Positions 9,861 to 22,535 of a stretch of 64,000 nt of DNA are shown here, in pieces (position 1 is the stretch's first letter; each line of letters begins with the position of its first letter). The notes below the pieces were generated by a model. It worked only from the letters and a program-made list of their open reading frames with translations, was not told where the DNA came from and searched no databases. The stretch spans positions 15,224,485-15,288,484 of the forward strand of contig CM057823.1 in the NCBI GenBank assembly GCA_030068075.1, given 5' to 3'. Source of the DNA: Paguma larvata (lineage: Eukaryota; Chordata; Mammalia; Carnivora; Viverridae). The translations under genes and the position numbers were made by a program.

Positions 9861-12800
9861 CGAGGTCAGATGATCCCCCAGCGGGGATCTAATTGGTTTC
9901 TCCCGAAACTGGGGCCTGGCTTGTAATTGAACAAAGCCTCTTGGAGCCCAGGCCTCCACCCCTCTCCCCTAGTCCGCCGGACGTCTACCATCACCTGCCA
10001 AGGCTTCTCTCCTAATGCCTGCTTGGTGGGCGCTTTTCTGCCAGGCGTCTGGCCTCCCGGGACTAAAGCCCAGATCGCCACCATTCCTCTGACACGCCGG
10101 GATTCCTGAGTGGCGACTCGTCCCCCTTTCCTGGCCGGTGGGAACCTCCCGGAGTAGTAGTCAGGTGCATGTCTGCATTTTTTTTATGCCCAAGTTACAG
10201 ATGGACATGTAGAGGCAGAGGGCCCAGAAATGCGCAGTCTGATAACTTTGTGACTCCTCAAGTCTAGAGTAGGTCAACTTGAGAAACAAAGTAACCCCAC
10301 CCATGTTCCTGAACCTACTCCCTCCGGAGACCAAAACAGCTTTTTATGGTGGCAAGTTACTGCCGCTCTTCCATTTTAAAACTCACCCCTACCTCGAGGA
10401 AGAAAGCCCACAGGTTCCCAAGGTATCAGACGTACTCTTTACATCTCATTCAGTGCTCCACAGCTGGCTAAGCCCTATATTTGCCATTTTTAAAGAGAAA
10501 ACACCAGGATGAATGGTTTTCATACAGGCAGTTACGATAACACCACAACCCAAGTATTACCAACAGAAGAAAAAAGACGGTCTGGGTTTTGTATAATGGA
10601 TTATATTTCCTTTAAACCTGATGTCAGCGAGTTTAAAGCTCTCCGCTGAAAATATAGATTCGATTATAGGCTACTAGATCGTTAATGCTGGAAGCGACTT
10701 AGAACCCTTAGTCCTTTTTCAAATGGTTGGAAACAATGGCCCAGAGAGGGAAGGTTACCTGTCTCAAATCACACAGCTAATAATATACAGAAGCCCTGCT
10801 CCATTCTCTGATTTCGCTGTTGGGTTACTAGGTTAGGTCTTAGAAATCTATGACGTGAGGTTTTCAAAAGGAAGTTGGTGAATGGAGTGTTAACCTGAGC
10901 ATGCTGTGCCTGAAATTGGCTAACGTTTAATTAACATCCTTCTTTATATGGAACAGGCAGCTGGCCTCGAAACTGCTTTGAGTTACATATGTTTTTACTA
11001 CACAATGAGCGAATCCTGTAACTTCAGAAAAGATGTAGAGAGATCGCCCTAAAAGGAACCAGGAAAGAGCTAGCTGAGGAAAAGCTGAGGTTTCCGTTCC
11101 AACAGGATGCAGAGGCCATTCACGTTGCACCTGAAACAAATTGTAGCCAAGACATAGGAGCACCTCTTAATCATTTGAGGTGGGGACTATTGGGATTAAT
11201 CCATAAGCATAACCTTGAACTTAATGCTAGCCCCCCCCCCACCATAGTACTACTTCCCCTCAATAAGCAGAATGACTTTACACAGATCCTCATTGGAGAC
11301 TTGAAACCCTAAGTGGTAAAACAAATATCCGTATGTAGGTGGATATTGACTTTTTGTGATACATTCCGGTCCTTAACAGCTTGCAAAATGTACAATAGTA
11401 AATACTCCATACGTAAGTTCATAATTACACACGAAGCATAATAAATTCATAAATATGCTTATAGTTCTTATCACATACAGTTCTGTTTTCACTACGGAAT
11501 TTCCCCCAAAAGTAAAATGTATGGTTCAGAAAATAGTGAGAAGTATCATTTGTCCTTTGGAGTGTCCCTCCCTAATAAATGTGACAGATAACCACATCTG
11601 ATTCTGGTGTGAAATAAAATTATAATTGAGAGGGGGAAAAATGGGATTGTGGGAGGAATCTTGCCGTGATCTCCTTGGCATTTGTGAATGGTTATAATTC
11701 ATGTTTGCTGGTTTATACATTTACATAACTGGTTCTCATTTATGTAACTTATTTATGTAAGAGGCTGTACTGCCTCTGTGGCCTTTGTGTGCTGCACAGT
11801 TTCCCTCTGAAACAGGAAGTCTGGGGCAAGGCAGTCACTGGCCCGAGACAGGTCACTTTTCCATCATTCCATCAAAGTGCAAAGACGATATGCACTTGGA
11901 AGTGACTGCTGCTTAGATTAAGAGGAGAGGAAAATTAGCACCTTTCTTCGTTCACGTTCTCAAATTCAGACTTTGGTCTCTGGCTCCCCGGGGCAGGCTG
12001 CAGGGGAAAAGAGGGAGCCCGTGAAATACCCCCGGGGGGCCGGGAGGAGAGCAGTAAGGGCGAAGCTCTCCTCTCTCTTCCCTTGAGCCTTCCTTGCTTC
12101 TGCTTAGCTAACAAAGTAGTAAAATCATGAGATTTGTATTTCATTTCAGCTTTTTAGTGTTGTCTTCTAAAATAGATCAGTTATGTAAGAGCGTAAGAAG
12201 AAAAGCATATCTGTTTCCTAATTTGGAAAATGCTTATCACCATCATTCCGTTCATATCCCTGCCCTCCCCCCCGCCACGCCAGAAGGAGACTTTTCCTGA
12301 TATAGTTAGGTAAACTCCTATTTAAGAATAGTGTAACATAGTGATTTTCCTGGACACGAGTCAGCTGAAGATGTGTATTTGAGCCTTTTTTTTTTTTTTT
12401 TTTTTTTGCCGTGGGTGAATTTACCATTTGTTTCTTCACATGCTTACCATTAAAAAAGACTGAATTTGAGCTTTAAAGGGCCCAGCAAAATGATGTCCTC
12501 TTCCTGATTTATTTCAATTGGTTACATCCTAGTCAATGCGTGGAAAGCCATAAACTCTAAAGTCCAATATAACCAGTACACACCTCAGAGCGTATCTGTG
12601 TATAATGCCCTGAAGAAAAGGTCTTCAGAGACCCCCTCTCCTACCCCTCATGAGAACATTGAGATCTGAGAAGCTCCCGGTTTAGTGGAAGTCATAGGGA
12701 GGGGCGGTGCAGGAACTGGTTCTGACCATATTGGTCCCACCGTGTCTGGGAGGAAGTCGTCTGGCCGCCCCGAGCCTCATGTACCCCCTGCAAAACGAGG

Positions 12801-14130
12801 GAATGGAACTATCTCTTGGGCGCCTCTACTTCCGGAGCTGAGCCCTAGGAGTTTGTTTGAACACAATGAGAGGAGGCAGAGCGTCTTCCAAGCTCGGGAA
12901 CCCAGCAACGTGACACCTGATGAAAATGCAGCAGCAGAGGGAAGGCTGAGAAGAGAAGAGGGGGGTATCAGGAAGCACACTCTGTTGACACACACCCGCC
13001 CTGTCCAGAGGAGGGGGAAGCGGTCTCCAGGACCTCAACGTTTTTAGTCACAGGACGGGGATCCCCCACCACACACACCTCCTCGCCCCTACTGTGATTC
13101 CGTGAGAAGCTGGAGGAAAAAGTCTGGGGGGGGGCAGTTATATAACTTGGGCATTTGTGGGGAAGTTTATATAAGATGCTAAAAATACAGTATATGATTG
13201 CTATAATGGTGTTCTAAGTGAAAAGCCCTAATGAGGACAACCTGAGTAGGTTAAATAGAGGTGATGCTGAGTAGGTATGGAAACCCAATCGTCTGCAGTG
13301 ACTACTATCTAACCAAGTACAGTTTACTACTGATTATTAAAATATTCCCTTCTCCTCTTGGGGAACACCGTCGGTGTGCTCAGGGGGGCACTACCCTTAC
13401 CATGGACACCATTCTTAATTCTTCTTTCCGACACTCAAAAGAATCTAGAAATACTATGTATGTAACCCATATTCCATTTTATGGTAGTCAAATTGATAAA
13501 ATGAACGTATTTCCCAGTAGCGAGCTATTAAATAGATACAGGAATAAATGCCATGTATTATTTAACGAGTTCTAAGAATTAACCACATATGAATTCCTCT
13601 GGTACTTTCTCTCCTTCTCCCTTGTCTGCACCCTGCCCCCCCCCCCATGTCACCATTCTCTGACATGTTATATTTACGTAGAGATATATTTTCTTTGTCT
13701 CCACCCTGGAGAATGTAAACTCCTCAAAAGCTGGGATTTTCTGCCCAGGCTGTTCACCGATGTGTCTCCAGCACCTAGGGCACTGCAAAGACCCTAGCTA
13801 ATCACTGTTGAAGGAGTCACCAACAAATTAATATTGCTACCTAATATTCTTCATTCTTCTTAGTGATGGACACGCGTTTACACGAACACACCGGGACAAT
13901 TTATTTTCTTCATTTCTCCTCTCTTTCTCTCATACTTCCCACCTGGCCTGGCAGAAAAGTTTATGGGTTCTGCCTGCCAATTGCATCGAGAATCTGACCC
14001 CTCCCCACTGCGCCCTCTGCCCCCGACCTTTCATGTCCTCTCACCCCCCCTCCGCACTCCCTGCAGTCCCCTGACCCAAGCTGCCATTTCTTCTCCTAAA
14101 ATGACACAACCAGTTTTGGCGGTGGTGGTT
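9861..14130. other. Intergenic sequence upstream of LONRF1
   Basis: No gene recognised. Open frames are short, lack family motifs and do not show splice-bounded coding blocks. Contents: an ancient MIR-like fragment at about 10670-10830, a T run at 12387-12409 and a G-rich patch at about 13120. Confidence 0.6.
10670..10830 (-). repeat. Ancient MIR-class fragment
   Basis: 'ggcccagagagggaaggttacctg' and 'tcacacagctaataatata' are the familiar complement of MIR-type cores. The family subtype is uncertain. Confidence 0.5.
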
Positions 14131-14135
14131 GTTGT

Positions 14136-14336
14136 TTTTAATGTTTATTTTTTGAGAGGGAGAGAGTGAGCAAGCAGGGGAGAGGCAGCAAGAAGGAGTA
14201 AGAGAGAATCCCATGCAGGCTCCGTGCTGTCAGCACAGAGCCCAACACAGGGCTCAAACCCACAAACTGTGAGATCGTGACCTGAGCCAAAAATCACGAG
14301 TGGGCTGCTTAACTGACTGAACCACCCAGGTGCCCT
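14136..14336 (-). mobile_element. CAN-SINE
   Basis: Reverse copy running from T-rich 'aatgtttattttttgagagg' to 'ccacccaggtgccc'. Full length, moderately diverged. Confidence 0.9.
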
Positions 14337-14408
14337 GAGTTTTAGTATTCTTTAGAGAAGAGAAATAGTTTTGCAAATGGAAACAGAGAAAAAGAAAATT
14401 ATGTTTAG

Positions 14409-14475
14409 CATAATATATACAATATATATATGTATGTATATGTCATAATATATACAATATATATGTATATACAAG
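14409..14475. repeat. AT-rich 35-bp tandem duplication
   Basis: 'cataatatatacaatatata' begins at 14409 and again at 14444, giving nearly two copies of a TA/TG-rich unit. Confidence 0.7.
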
Positions 14476-14492
14476 TCAAGAAAACAAATATA

Positions 14493-14822
14493 TAGTCGAA
14501 CACAAATTTGAACCGTGCGGGGCCACTTGTACATGGATTTTTTTCTGATAACTATAATACGGTACTCTAAATGTGTTTTCTCTTATGGTTTTCTTAATAC
14601 TATTTTCTCTAGCTTACTTTATTGTAATGATATATAGTCTATAATACATATAACATACAGTATATATGTTAAGCAAATGTTTATTTATTGGTAAGGCTTC
14701 TGGTCAACAGTAGACCATCAGTAGTTAAGTTTTGGGGGAGTCGAAAGTTACACGTGGGTTTTTGACAGCACGGGGTGGGGTCAGTGCCTCTGTCCCCTGC
14801 ATCGTTCAAGAGTCAACTGTAT
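14493..14822 (+). mobile_element. Tigger/MER2-like pogo DNA transposon
   Basis: Both ends are recognisable as degraded inverted repeats: 'gaacacaaatttgaacc' at the start and 'gttcaagagtcaactgta' at the end. Internally it has 'agcttactttattgtaa' and 'agtagttaagttttggggga'. It matches the second copy at 16371-16925. Confidence 0.8.
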
Positions 14823-16370
14823 ACCCGCCTAACGTAGCAAATGAAACTTTACTATTTGCAACGCACTTTTGCCTGGCTCATTTTCAGCTCCTGTGGGACT
14901 TTTTTAGAATCCGAGTTATTAAATCGCAAAAATTCAATATTGTCCTTCGTAAAGGAATGGGTGATGTGTATAAAATGAACGTGTGTATAGTTTCATCTGA
15001 AACACTGGAGGAGGTTATTGGGGCAGGGTGGGCATTGGAGCTGGTGAAGGAGATCCAGCAGATGAGGGAGGAAGATGCGTGTGACTAGATTAGGCCAGAT
15101 GATCCGTGTCCCAAGATGGCCGGCACATTCTCCAAAGAAGGAGAGATAAGGACCTCAGATGACGGAAGAGGTCACAACCAGGAGATGAAAAGGTACAGAT
15201 GAGAGAGTCAGGGCAAGGACGTCATGGTGGGATGAGCAACCAGGTCAGAGGGTGCAGGTTAAGAGAAAACCAGAGGAAGAGGAAGATACGGAATGCATTG
15301 GGCGGATATGTGTCGCACACCGTCTGTATTCAGTGTGCAGTGCACGCTTTAGGCCAGGCTGGCGTGGGGCCTTGGACAAGAGAAAAGGACCTCTTTCTAT
15401 CCCCTTTCCAATTCTGAAATAGCTAGATGAAGTCACATTCTTTCAAACCGAAGTGAAATAAATCAAGTAAACAACACAGACTCTGTCATCCGGCATGGAA
15501 AACTAACGATCACAAAAATAGAGAGTTTCGAACAAGTTTAAGAATGACGGTTACCTTAAAACACTACTAAGGGAAGCCAGACTCAACGGGAGTTGTAAGT
15601 GAGCAAGAAAGACAGTGATGCTTTCTCGTGACCCATCCTTTAGTGTTTCTGTCAAGAAGAGAATACTGGGCTGGATGGTCCAAGGACCCCATCCAGTAAG
15701 TTGGTGCCTACATTCTTAGGTGTTGTTCTAATAACTCGCCTCAACTCCCTTAGGAAAGCAAATCACAAACGCATTATAGCTTCGAATGAAGTGCTTTACA
15801 AGCAGAAGTGGCTCGACTGGAGCCGTAAGCCAACCGTGAAGCAGGAAAATGCTCACATCTGCTGGCGCGTGTCTGGGTTGATGATACTCACTTCTCCCTC
15901 CTAACTGACTAGCTCACACGAACTCCCAGCATTCTGGCCGCTGACGTAATCTGATTCTGCCCCTGATCTCTATAAAATTCAGAACCTGAGCTCTCCGACT
16001 CTGACTCATTGGTTGGGTGACGACACTTTTCCTCCAGTGCGGAGGGAACTAAAGCTTCCCGAAAGTGTATTTATTACCAGGGTAACTTTGCTAAATGAGT
16101 GCCTTTGGCTTTAGAGGACTTATTTATCCAGGTATCACGTTATCATTCTCCCTATTAGGCTCAGGCCTGACAGAACTAAGGCCTATCCCATCGAAAGTGC
16201 TTCTCCAGATTTAGATGGAACCTCTCTGACTGGAAGGGGCATTTTGAGTAATAGAAGAGCTTCATTTTTGTTTCTCCTAAATTTGATGTAGCGAAGTTAT
16301 TTGGCTCCAGATATAACTAGATAGCTCAGATGCAGCTAGCAAGAGCTGCGTTTACTAAGCTCCAATCCAC
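14823..16370. other. Intergenic, nothing assignable
   Basis: Unique sequence of average composition. The short frames have no motifs, and no repeat family was recognised. Confidence 0.5.
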
Positions 16371-16925
16371 AAATGACTCTTGAACTACACAGGTTTGGAC
16401 TGTCCCACACAGAGGAAGCTTCTTTTCCACAGATTCAGTACAATATTGTCAATGTGTTTTCTCTTCCTTATAATTTTCTTAATAACATTTCCTTTTCTGG
16501 GGGCACCTGGGTGGCTCAGTGTTTTAAGCATCTGACTTCCACTCAGGTCATGATCTCACAGTCTGTGGGTTTGAGCCCCGCATCGGGCTCTGTGCTGACG
16601 TCTCAGAGCCTGGAGACTGCTTCGGATTCTGTGTCTCCCTCTCTCTCTGCGCCTTCTCTGCTCACCCTCTGTCTCTCTCTCAAAAAAAAAAAAAAAAAAA
16701 AAAACGATAAAAAATAACATTTTTTTTCTACTTTATTGTAAGAATACAGATATAATACACATAACATACAAAATGTGTGTTAATAGAATGTGTTATCAGT
16801 AGGCTCTCAGTAGTTAAGTTTTGGGGGAGTCAAAAGTTATACTCAGATTTTTTTCACCAGGCAGGGGTCAGCGCTTCTCCCTCCCCAACCCCTGACCCCT
16901 GTATTTTGCTCAAGGGTCAACTACA
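16371..16925 (+). mobile_element. Tigger/MER2-like pogo DNA transposon, interrupted by a SINE
   Basis: The left part runs from 'actcttgaactacacagg' to 16498. The right part resumes after the SINE with 'ctactttattgtaagaatac' and ends 'caagggtcaacta'. Together they match the copy at 14493-14822. Confidence 0.8.
16499..16703 (+). mobile_element. CAN-SINE nested in the Tigger element
   Basis: Starts gggggcacctgggtggctcag and ends in a 23-base A run. The flanks share a target duplication of about 17 bases: 'aataacatttccttttct' before, 'aataacattttttttct' after. It is younger than the DNA transposon it split. Confidence 0.93.
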
Positions 16926-17329
16926 TATATGTTAAAACAGATTGCTTCGAAGAATGTTTTGGAATTGTTTATACTGTAAATCAAACTTGTTTTGTGTTTA
17001 TCTGAAAAAATAAGAGTCACTTCTATGTACAAGAAAAGTCTGCAAATGCAAGTACGGTGTGATGAAGGACGCTGTGTTGCAGGCAGGAATGCCCAAACCC
17101 ATCTCACCCAGAGGGTAAGCCGGCTGGATCTGCGTACCTCTGGGCAAAGCTCTTCCAGCTCCGTGTCCGATGAGGGGCTTGTAATGCATAATTTCTGAAG
17201 TCCCTTCCAGCTCAGGGAGGCTATAATTGCTGAACAAATGCATCTCCTGCCTTTCGATAATTTTCCAGTGGAAAACCAGGCAGTTCGGGCCCACATGTGA
17301 AATCTTTAATTTTGTAATTAGAACCCCTC

Positions 17330-17480
17330 CGGGGTTTCCCAGTTCCCATGGAGGCGGGGTCTACGCATGCGCACTGCGCTCCTTTCCCCTCCCCCGCCCC
17401 CCCTCCCCGACCAGTCTCTGAGTTTGGGGGGTGGAGTCCCTACCGTGAGGCCCAAGGTTGCAGGCGGAGGACCTAGGGAG
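17330..17480. promoter_or_regulatory. Possible cryptic promoter with NRF1-like palindrome
   Basis: 'acgcatgcgcactgcgc' at about 17363 fits the NRF1 consensus (YGCGCAYGCGCR), beside a C-rich GC-box tract. It stands out from AT-rich surroundings and keeps several CpGs. No gene follows in either direction that I recognise. Confidence 0.4.
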
Positions 17481-19890
17481 AGGGTGGTGTGCCTAGGTCA
17501 CAATGGGCAGATGTGACAGCGGTAGGGTCACAATGGGCAGGAGCGGGTTAAAGGTGGATCGGTTGAATGGGAGGTTCAGGAAGCAGGTGTTTGGTCTCCG
17601 GTTCAGAGCAGAAGTGGAGGTGACCTGGGGGGCCGGCTGGGGAGAGGCCCCTCCTGAGCGTGCCCTGCGTCTCCTGCTCTGGGATGGCACCTCAGGCTCG
17701 TCCCCAGCAGGCTGCAAAGCCCCCACGCCTTTCCGGCTGCTCCCCTCGAGGTGTTCTGGAGCAAGACTGAGTGCGCAGACTAGACTCGGCCACCTGTCAC
17801 CTGTGGTGGAGTCCTGGGAGCGCGGGCGGGCGGGCTGCCTGCCGGGTGAGGTGAGGGAGGTGTGGAGGAATCACCGAGCGCTCTCTCAATAAAAGATAGC
17901 CGGGAGCCGCGAATCTGTTCTGATCTTACACGGCAGAAAGTGCAGTGAGCATTTTTATCACCTCCACGGGGACACTGCGGCGACAACTCTACAAGGGAGA
18001 ATGTGCTTCCTTCAAGCACCCACCGATCTTTGGGAGAGACTTTATCCAGATCAGCGAAGAGAAGCGATCGATGTACATATACCGAGTGCTAGGGGTGACC
18101 TTGAGCCTCATATCCACCGGCCCGGAAACACCTGACACTACCCGCTGGCCCCAGCGGCCGCGGGCTGTGAGAAGCAGGCCAGATGTGGAGACACCCAGGG
18201 AAGAGGTCACAGACCTACACGGGCCTTTGAGCTAACCAGGCAGCTTCCCTTGACGTTTGGAGACGGCCACCCAAGTGGTGACAACCAACAGCCCCACCCG
18301 GAGCCTGCCACTGGCTACATTTTTAACCTTTAGCTGTGTCCCCTTCAGATGCAAGCAATCTTTTCTTTTTTTCACTAGGAGAGCTTGGTTTACCCCCTCA
18401 AGACCACCAATGGAGGCGTACAGCTGTACCCAGGGCACACCAGTGGACGACACAGTGGACATGCCTGTGTTTGAGGCAGAGCTGGGTGGTCATGGAGACA
18501 CGTGGAAAAGACGATTGCCATCAGGTCGACATCAGGAGCCTCCCCCATCATCCCTGAGGTGTTAGGGGCCACCTCCCTTCTTTATTCGGAGGGGGAAGGA
18601 ATCTGACATGCCTCCTGCACATCCTGTGTTCATGAAAGCACACTCTCTCCTAATCAGAGCATCTAGAGTGCCCGGCGAAGGGGCAGCGGTGGTAATGTCA
18701 GGCGCCTACAGCAGGTGCCGTGGACAGGGGGGCAACTGAGCACAGGCTTGGCTCAGGAATAGCTACAGCAGAAATAGCTTTCACGGACCCAGCAGGAAGT
18801 GGACCCCTGCATGTCCATGGTGAGCGCTTCTGACGTGGCCTCAGAGGTCTTCACAGAGTCGGAGCCAGTGCCTGCTCCTGGTGCATACTTGCAGCCTGTG
18901 AGCAAGAGCTGCGGATTCCTCACCTGCAGGCAGCACGTGGGAGGTGACTGCAGGGCAGAGACGACCAGCAAGCCTGTGGCAGAAGCTGTGAGAGGTCCCA
19001 TAGGAGACCCCTTGTCTCAGCCTTGCAGCGTGAAGGCTTCACAGTGAGTGGGACAGAAGCCGGAGAGTCCCCCAGCCCAGGGCTGAAGCGTGGAGGGAGA
19101 GGAAGGAAAGGGACAGAATTCTACCAGACGTCAGCCTCAGCACCGTAGGGGAGGACAAGACAACCTTTTATCAGCCTCTTTTGCTCCTTTGCTCCCTAAC
19201 AGTAGGAGTGAAGAAAAGAATAAGTCCCAGCAGCCCCGGGGGCTCTTCCCCCCTGAAAACACCAGTCCCAGCCCTACCACAAAGGAGTCCAGGTTAGCCC
19301 CCAAACTGGGAGGAGTTGAACTACCAACTAGTTCGTGAACTTCAAAGCCTGTCTTACTCTACAGAGTAGAGAGGTGGACATCAAATCCAAGATGGCAGAA
19401 GAGACAGCACGGAGGCCACTGTCATCCCGGTGTGGCAGGGGCTGGGGACCACTGGGACTGTATCTGAGACCAAGGACACAAAAAGCAGGAGTATCCAAGA
19501 CCAGGTACCGAGGCCCAGGTGATTATCAGGACCTTTTGGTCCCTAATTCTGCATCTCTTCATTTCCACAAAACTTGAATTAATGTGTCTAACACATTTTC
19601 CTCATTTCGACACATTTGGAGAAGATAAGAAACTGGCCCACAGGAAAAAGTGAGAGCTGAAAGTCTGACAACAGAAGCAGCCTAAACCACACAAGACACA
19701 GATGGCAGAACCATGGAGATTCATCATTCTGGGGCTGTCTGTCTAGAGGCAACGAATACCTCAAAAGGCTTGGAGGTCAACACTATTCTACTGTTCTGTA
19801 CGCTGTTTGGATTCTCAACGCAGGAGTCAAATTCGATTTGGCGCACACTACTTGAGAAAACAGGAAATGTATAGTGTTATTAAAAACTTA
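17480..19890. other. GC-rich unassigned stretch, possible non-coding transcript
   Basis: More GC-rich than its flanks and nearly free of recognised repeats. Frames reach 129 codons (17503-17892) but resemble no family. An acceptor-like 'tttttttcactag' at about 18370 and donor-like 'catcaggtcgac' at about 18520 could bound a non-coding exon. This could equally be unique intergenic DNA. Confidence 0.3.
17495..17541 (+). repeat. Short tandem duplication 'gtcacaatgggcag'
   Basis: The 14-base unit occurs at about 17495 and 17527 with a spacer, just downstream of the GC-rich patch. Confidence 0.7.
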
Positions 19891-19899
19891 TTTTATCCA

Positions 19900-20108
19900 G
19901 GGGCGCCTGAATGGCTCAGTCAGTTAAGCGGCCGACTTCAGCTCAGGTCGTGATCTTACGGTCTGTGAGTCTGAGCCCCACATCAGGCTCTGTGCTGATG
20001 GCTCAGAGCCTGGAGCCTGTTTTTGATTCTGTGTCTGCCTCTCTCTCTGCCCTTCCCCAGTTCATGCTCTGTCTCTCTGTCTCTCAAAAATAAATAAATG
20101 TTAAAAAA
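19900..20108 (+). mobile_element. CAN-SINE with 12-bp target duplication
   Basis: Full-length sense copy ending 'aaaaataaataaatg' plus A tail. Exact direct repeats 'ttattttatcca' flank it at 19888-19899 and 20109-20120. Confidence 0.95.
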
Positions 20109-20237
20109 TTATTTTATCCAAAAGATTAAAAAAAAAGAGGTTAGAGTATGGAGACCTAGGTGTTTCCAGTTTGGCTTGCCTTAGACTTAAGTAAATAACT
20201 TAAAACAATGAATAAAATACATTCTAAGATTTCCTTT

Positions 20238-20425
20238 TATTAAAAAAGTGAGAGAGAGAGAGAGTGTGTGCACAAGCAGAGGGGGAGAGAGGGAGAGAGA
20301 GAAAATCCCAAGCAGGCTCCACACTCACTGCAGTGTCCGATGTGGGGCTTGGTCCTACAACCGTGAGATCGTGACCTGAACTGAAATTAAGAGTCAGATG
20401 CTTAACTAAGTTGCCCAGGTGCCCC
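20238..20425 (-). mobile_element. CAN-SINE
   Basis: Reverse copy with a GA-rich run and 'gttgcccaggtgcccc' at its head end. More diverged than most copies here. Confidence 0.88.
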
Positions 20426-20640
20426 CTGAGAATTCCTAATCCTAAGAATTAGAAAAATAACACCACAAAGCACACTTCAAAGGCACATGTTTTCATCATG
20501 AAATTCATGTATATGTGTGTTGGTGAGAAGAGTCCGGTAGATGATGAAAGAATCTGAAAATACCTATATTCACACTAAGACTGAAACAGTGACTCAGTGG
20601 GCCTATGCGGGTCAGAAGAGGAATCTCTTCCCTTCTTTCT

Positions 20641-20970
20641 TACTGTGTGGACTGTTGTAACAAAAATATTATAAACGGACTGGCTTATAAATAAACATTA
20701 TTTTTCACAATTCTGGAGTGAGTGTCAGAAACCCAAGATCATTGGCACCGGCAGATTCGGTGTCTGGTGAGAGCCCACTTCCTCATTTATGGCTGTCTTC
20801 ACCTTGGACTCTCCCATGGCGGAAAGGACAAGGGTTTGCTCTGGGGCGTCTTTTATAAGGGCACTAATCACATTCATGGGGCCTCATCACCTCTCAAAGA
20901 CCTCACCTCCTAACATCATCACTTTGTAGGGTAGGATTTCAACATATGAAGATTCAAGAGACCCAAGCAG
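20641..20970 (-). repeat. MaLR-type LTR (MLT1/MST class)
   Basis: Complement of the MaLR LTR order: 'cacaattctggag', 'agaaacccaagatcattgg', 'ataagggcactaatcacat' and 'ggatttcaacatatgaa'. Solo and old. Confidence 0.7.
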
Positions 20971-21034
20971 AAAAATTTCTAAAGTGTTGTCCTTCCTTTT
21001 CTCCAAAATGCACATATTTAATTACGTAGCCTAG

Positions 21035-21186
21035 TGATTCTCAAACTGCAGTGGACTGAAGAGTCATCAGGGGTGCTCTCAGAAATGGCGATTCTTGGCC
21101 TTAGGCAAACTGCGCTAGAACCATCTTAAGTTATTCTGATGGAGACAATTCATAATCTTCACTCAGAACACTGGTATGTGGTCCAG
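21035..21186 (+). mobile_element. MER5A-like hAT fragment
   Basis: 'agtgattctcaaactgcag' is the MER5-class terminal inverted repeat. The following text is diverged. Confidence 0.6.
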
Positions 21187-21201
21187 TTTAAGAACTGACC
21201 T

Positions 21202-21416
21202 AGGGGCGCTTGGATGGTTCCATTGGTTAAGCCTCCGACTTCAGCTCAGGTCACGATCTCATAGCGCATGTATTTGAGCCCCACATGGGGCTCTGTGCTG
21301 ACAGCTCAGAGCCTGCAGCCTGCCTCGGATTCTGTGTCGTCTCCTTCTGCCCCTCTCCTACCTGTACTATCTTTCTCTCAAAAATTAAAAGAAAAAAAGA
21401 AACGAAAAAACATGAA
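21202..21416 (+). mobile_element. CAN-SINE with target duplication
   Basis: Sense copy starting ggggcgcttggatggttc. Flanking repeats 'aagaactgacct' (21190-21201) and 'aagaattgacct' (21417-21428) differ at one base. Confidence 0.92.
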
Positions 21417-21615
21417 AAGAATTGACCTTGAGAGTCAGCAAGTAGGCCCTGTAGGTTTTTCATGGAGCTGTGCTCATCTTTTTGAACTCTGTGCTGATTC
21501 ATTTTAATCATACCTACCGCAGGCATTCGCTTATTAACAGATGTTGGAGTAAGAGCTACTGTAGGTCAGGAACTGGTTTTAGGTGTCTACCAGCTAGAAC
21601 TTTTATTTATTTTTA

Positions 21616-21816
21616 AAATGTTCTTATTATTTTAAGTTTATTTATGTTTGAGAGAAAGAGAGCACACAAACGGGGAGAGGCAGAGAGAGGGGGATACAGA
21701 AAATCCCAGGCAGGCATGGAGCCCGATGTGGGGCTCGAACACACGAGCGGTGAGATCATGACCTGAGCCAAAATCAAGAGTTGGACGCTGAACTGACTGA
21801 GTCACTCAGGTGCCCT
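21616..21816 (-). mobile_element. CAN-SINE with target duplication
   Basis: Reverse copy ending 'cactcaggtgccct'. The flanks 'gaacttttatttattttta' and 'gaaccttttgatttttta' are a diverged target duplication, indicating an older insertion. Confidence 0.9.
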
Positions 21817-22535
21817 GAACCTTTTGATTTTTTAAAGATCTGTTTTTGATCATGTTATATACATTTCCAGTCTACCTTATTCTTTTAGCAGCTGTATTGC
21901 GTGGAGAGTGCTGTCTAACCTAAGGGACCGAGGTTGGGATGGACAAAAGAGACAATGGCCCCTTGTTCTAGCTTTCTGATAATTACCTTTGCAAAGTATG
22001 GGGCATGCACTGAGATTTCATGGCTTTATAATATTGCCAACAATCTAAATACACATTTACCATGAAATATGTAAAAAAAAAGACAACTGTTTCCCAGCAA
22101 TGGATTGTGGGGCGGGGCGGTTGTGAAGCAGGGCTATACAATACAAAAGAAAATGACATATCTTTCTGTTGTTTCGAGAAGGTCTCCAAATTGGGAAACA
22201 TAAACTTCTCTTCCTCCCCTCTTAGTGACTGGAAACTAGATCGAAGGAACAGAACAATATACATTTTTAAGGAAAGGAAATAAAATCCTTTATTGCCTTA
22301 TGATACCAAATAATGGCTTCTTTCTCACAATATTTCCTTGTCCCAGTCCTGTGTCATACATAGGAAAAAATAAGGTCCTTTAGCAAATTATGGTCACCAT
22401 TGAGAAATCCATTTCGTCTGGTTTTCTTCACCAACAGAACGATACGTAAACAATGCTGACACGTCTGGTATAAGACCTAAACTTAAGGCCTGTATTATGG
22501 ACCATCTTGACATCTGGTAAGATTGGGGGGGGCTA

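Noticed and set aside
8819..9892. 357-codon plus-strand open frame antisense to LONRF1
   Set aside because: It lies in the CpG island, is made of low-complexity Ala, Gly, Arg and Pro, and mirrors the real exon on the other strand. No domain is visible.
13120..13140. G-rich run considered as a G-quadruplex regulatory site
   Set aside because: A single short G run without the four spaced tracts needed.
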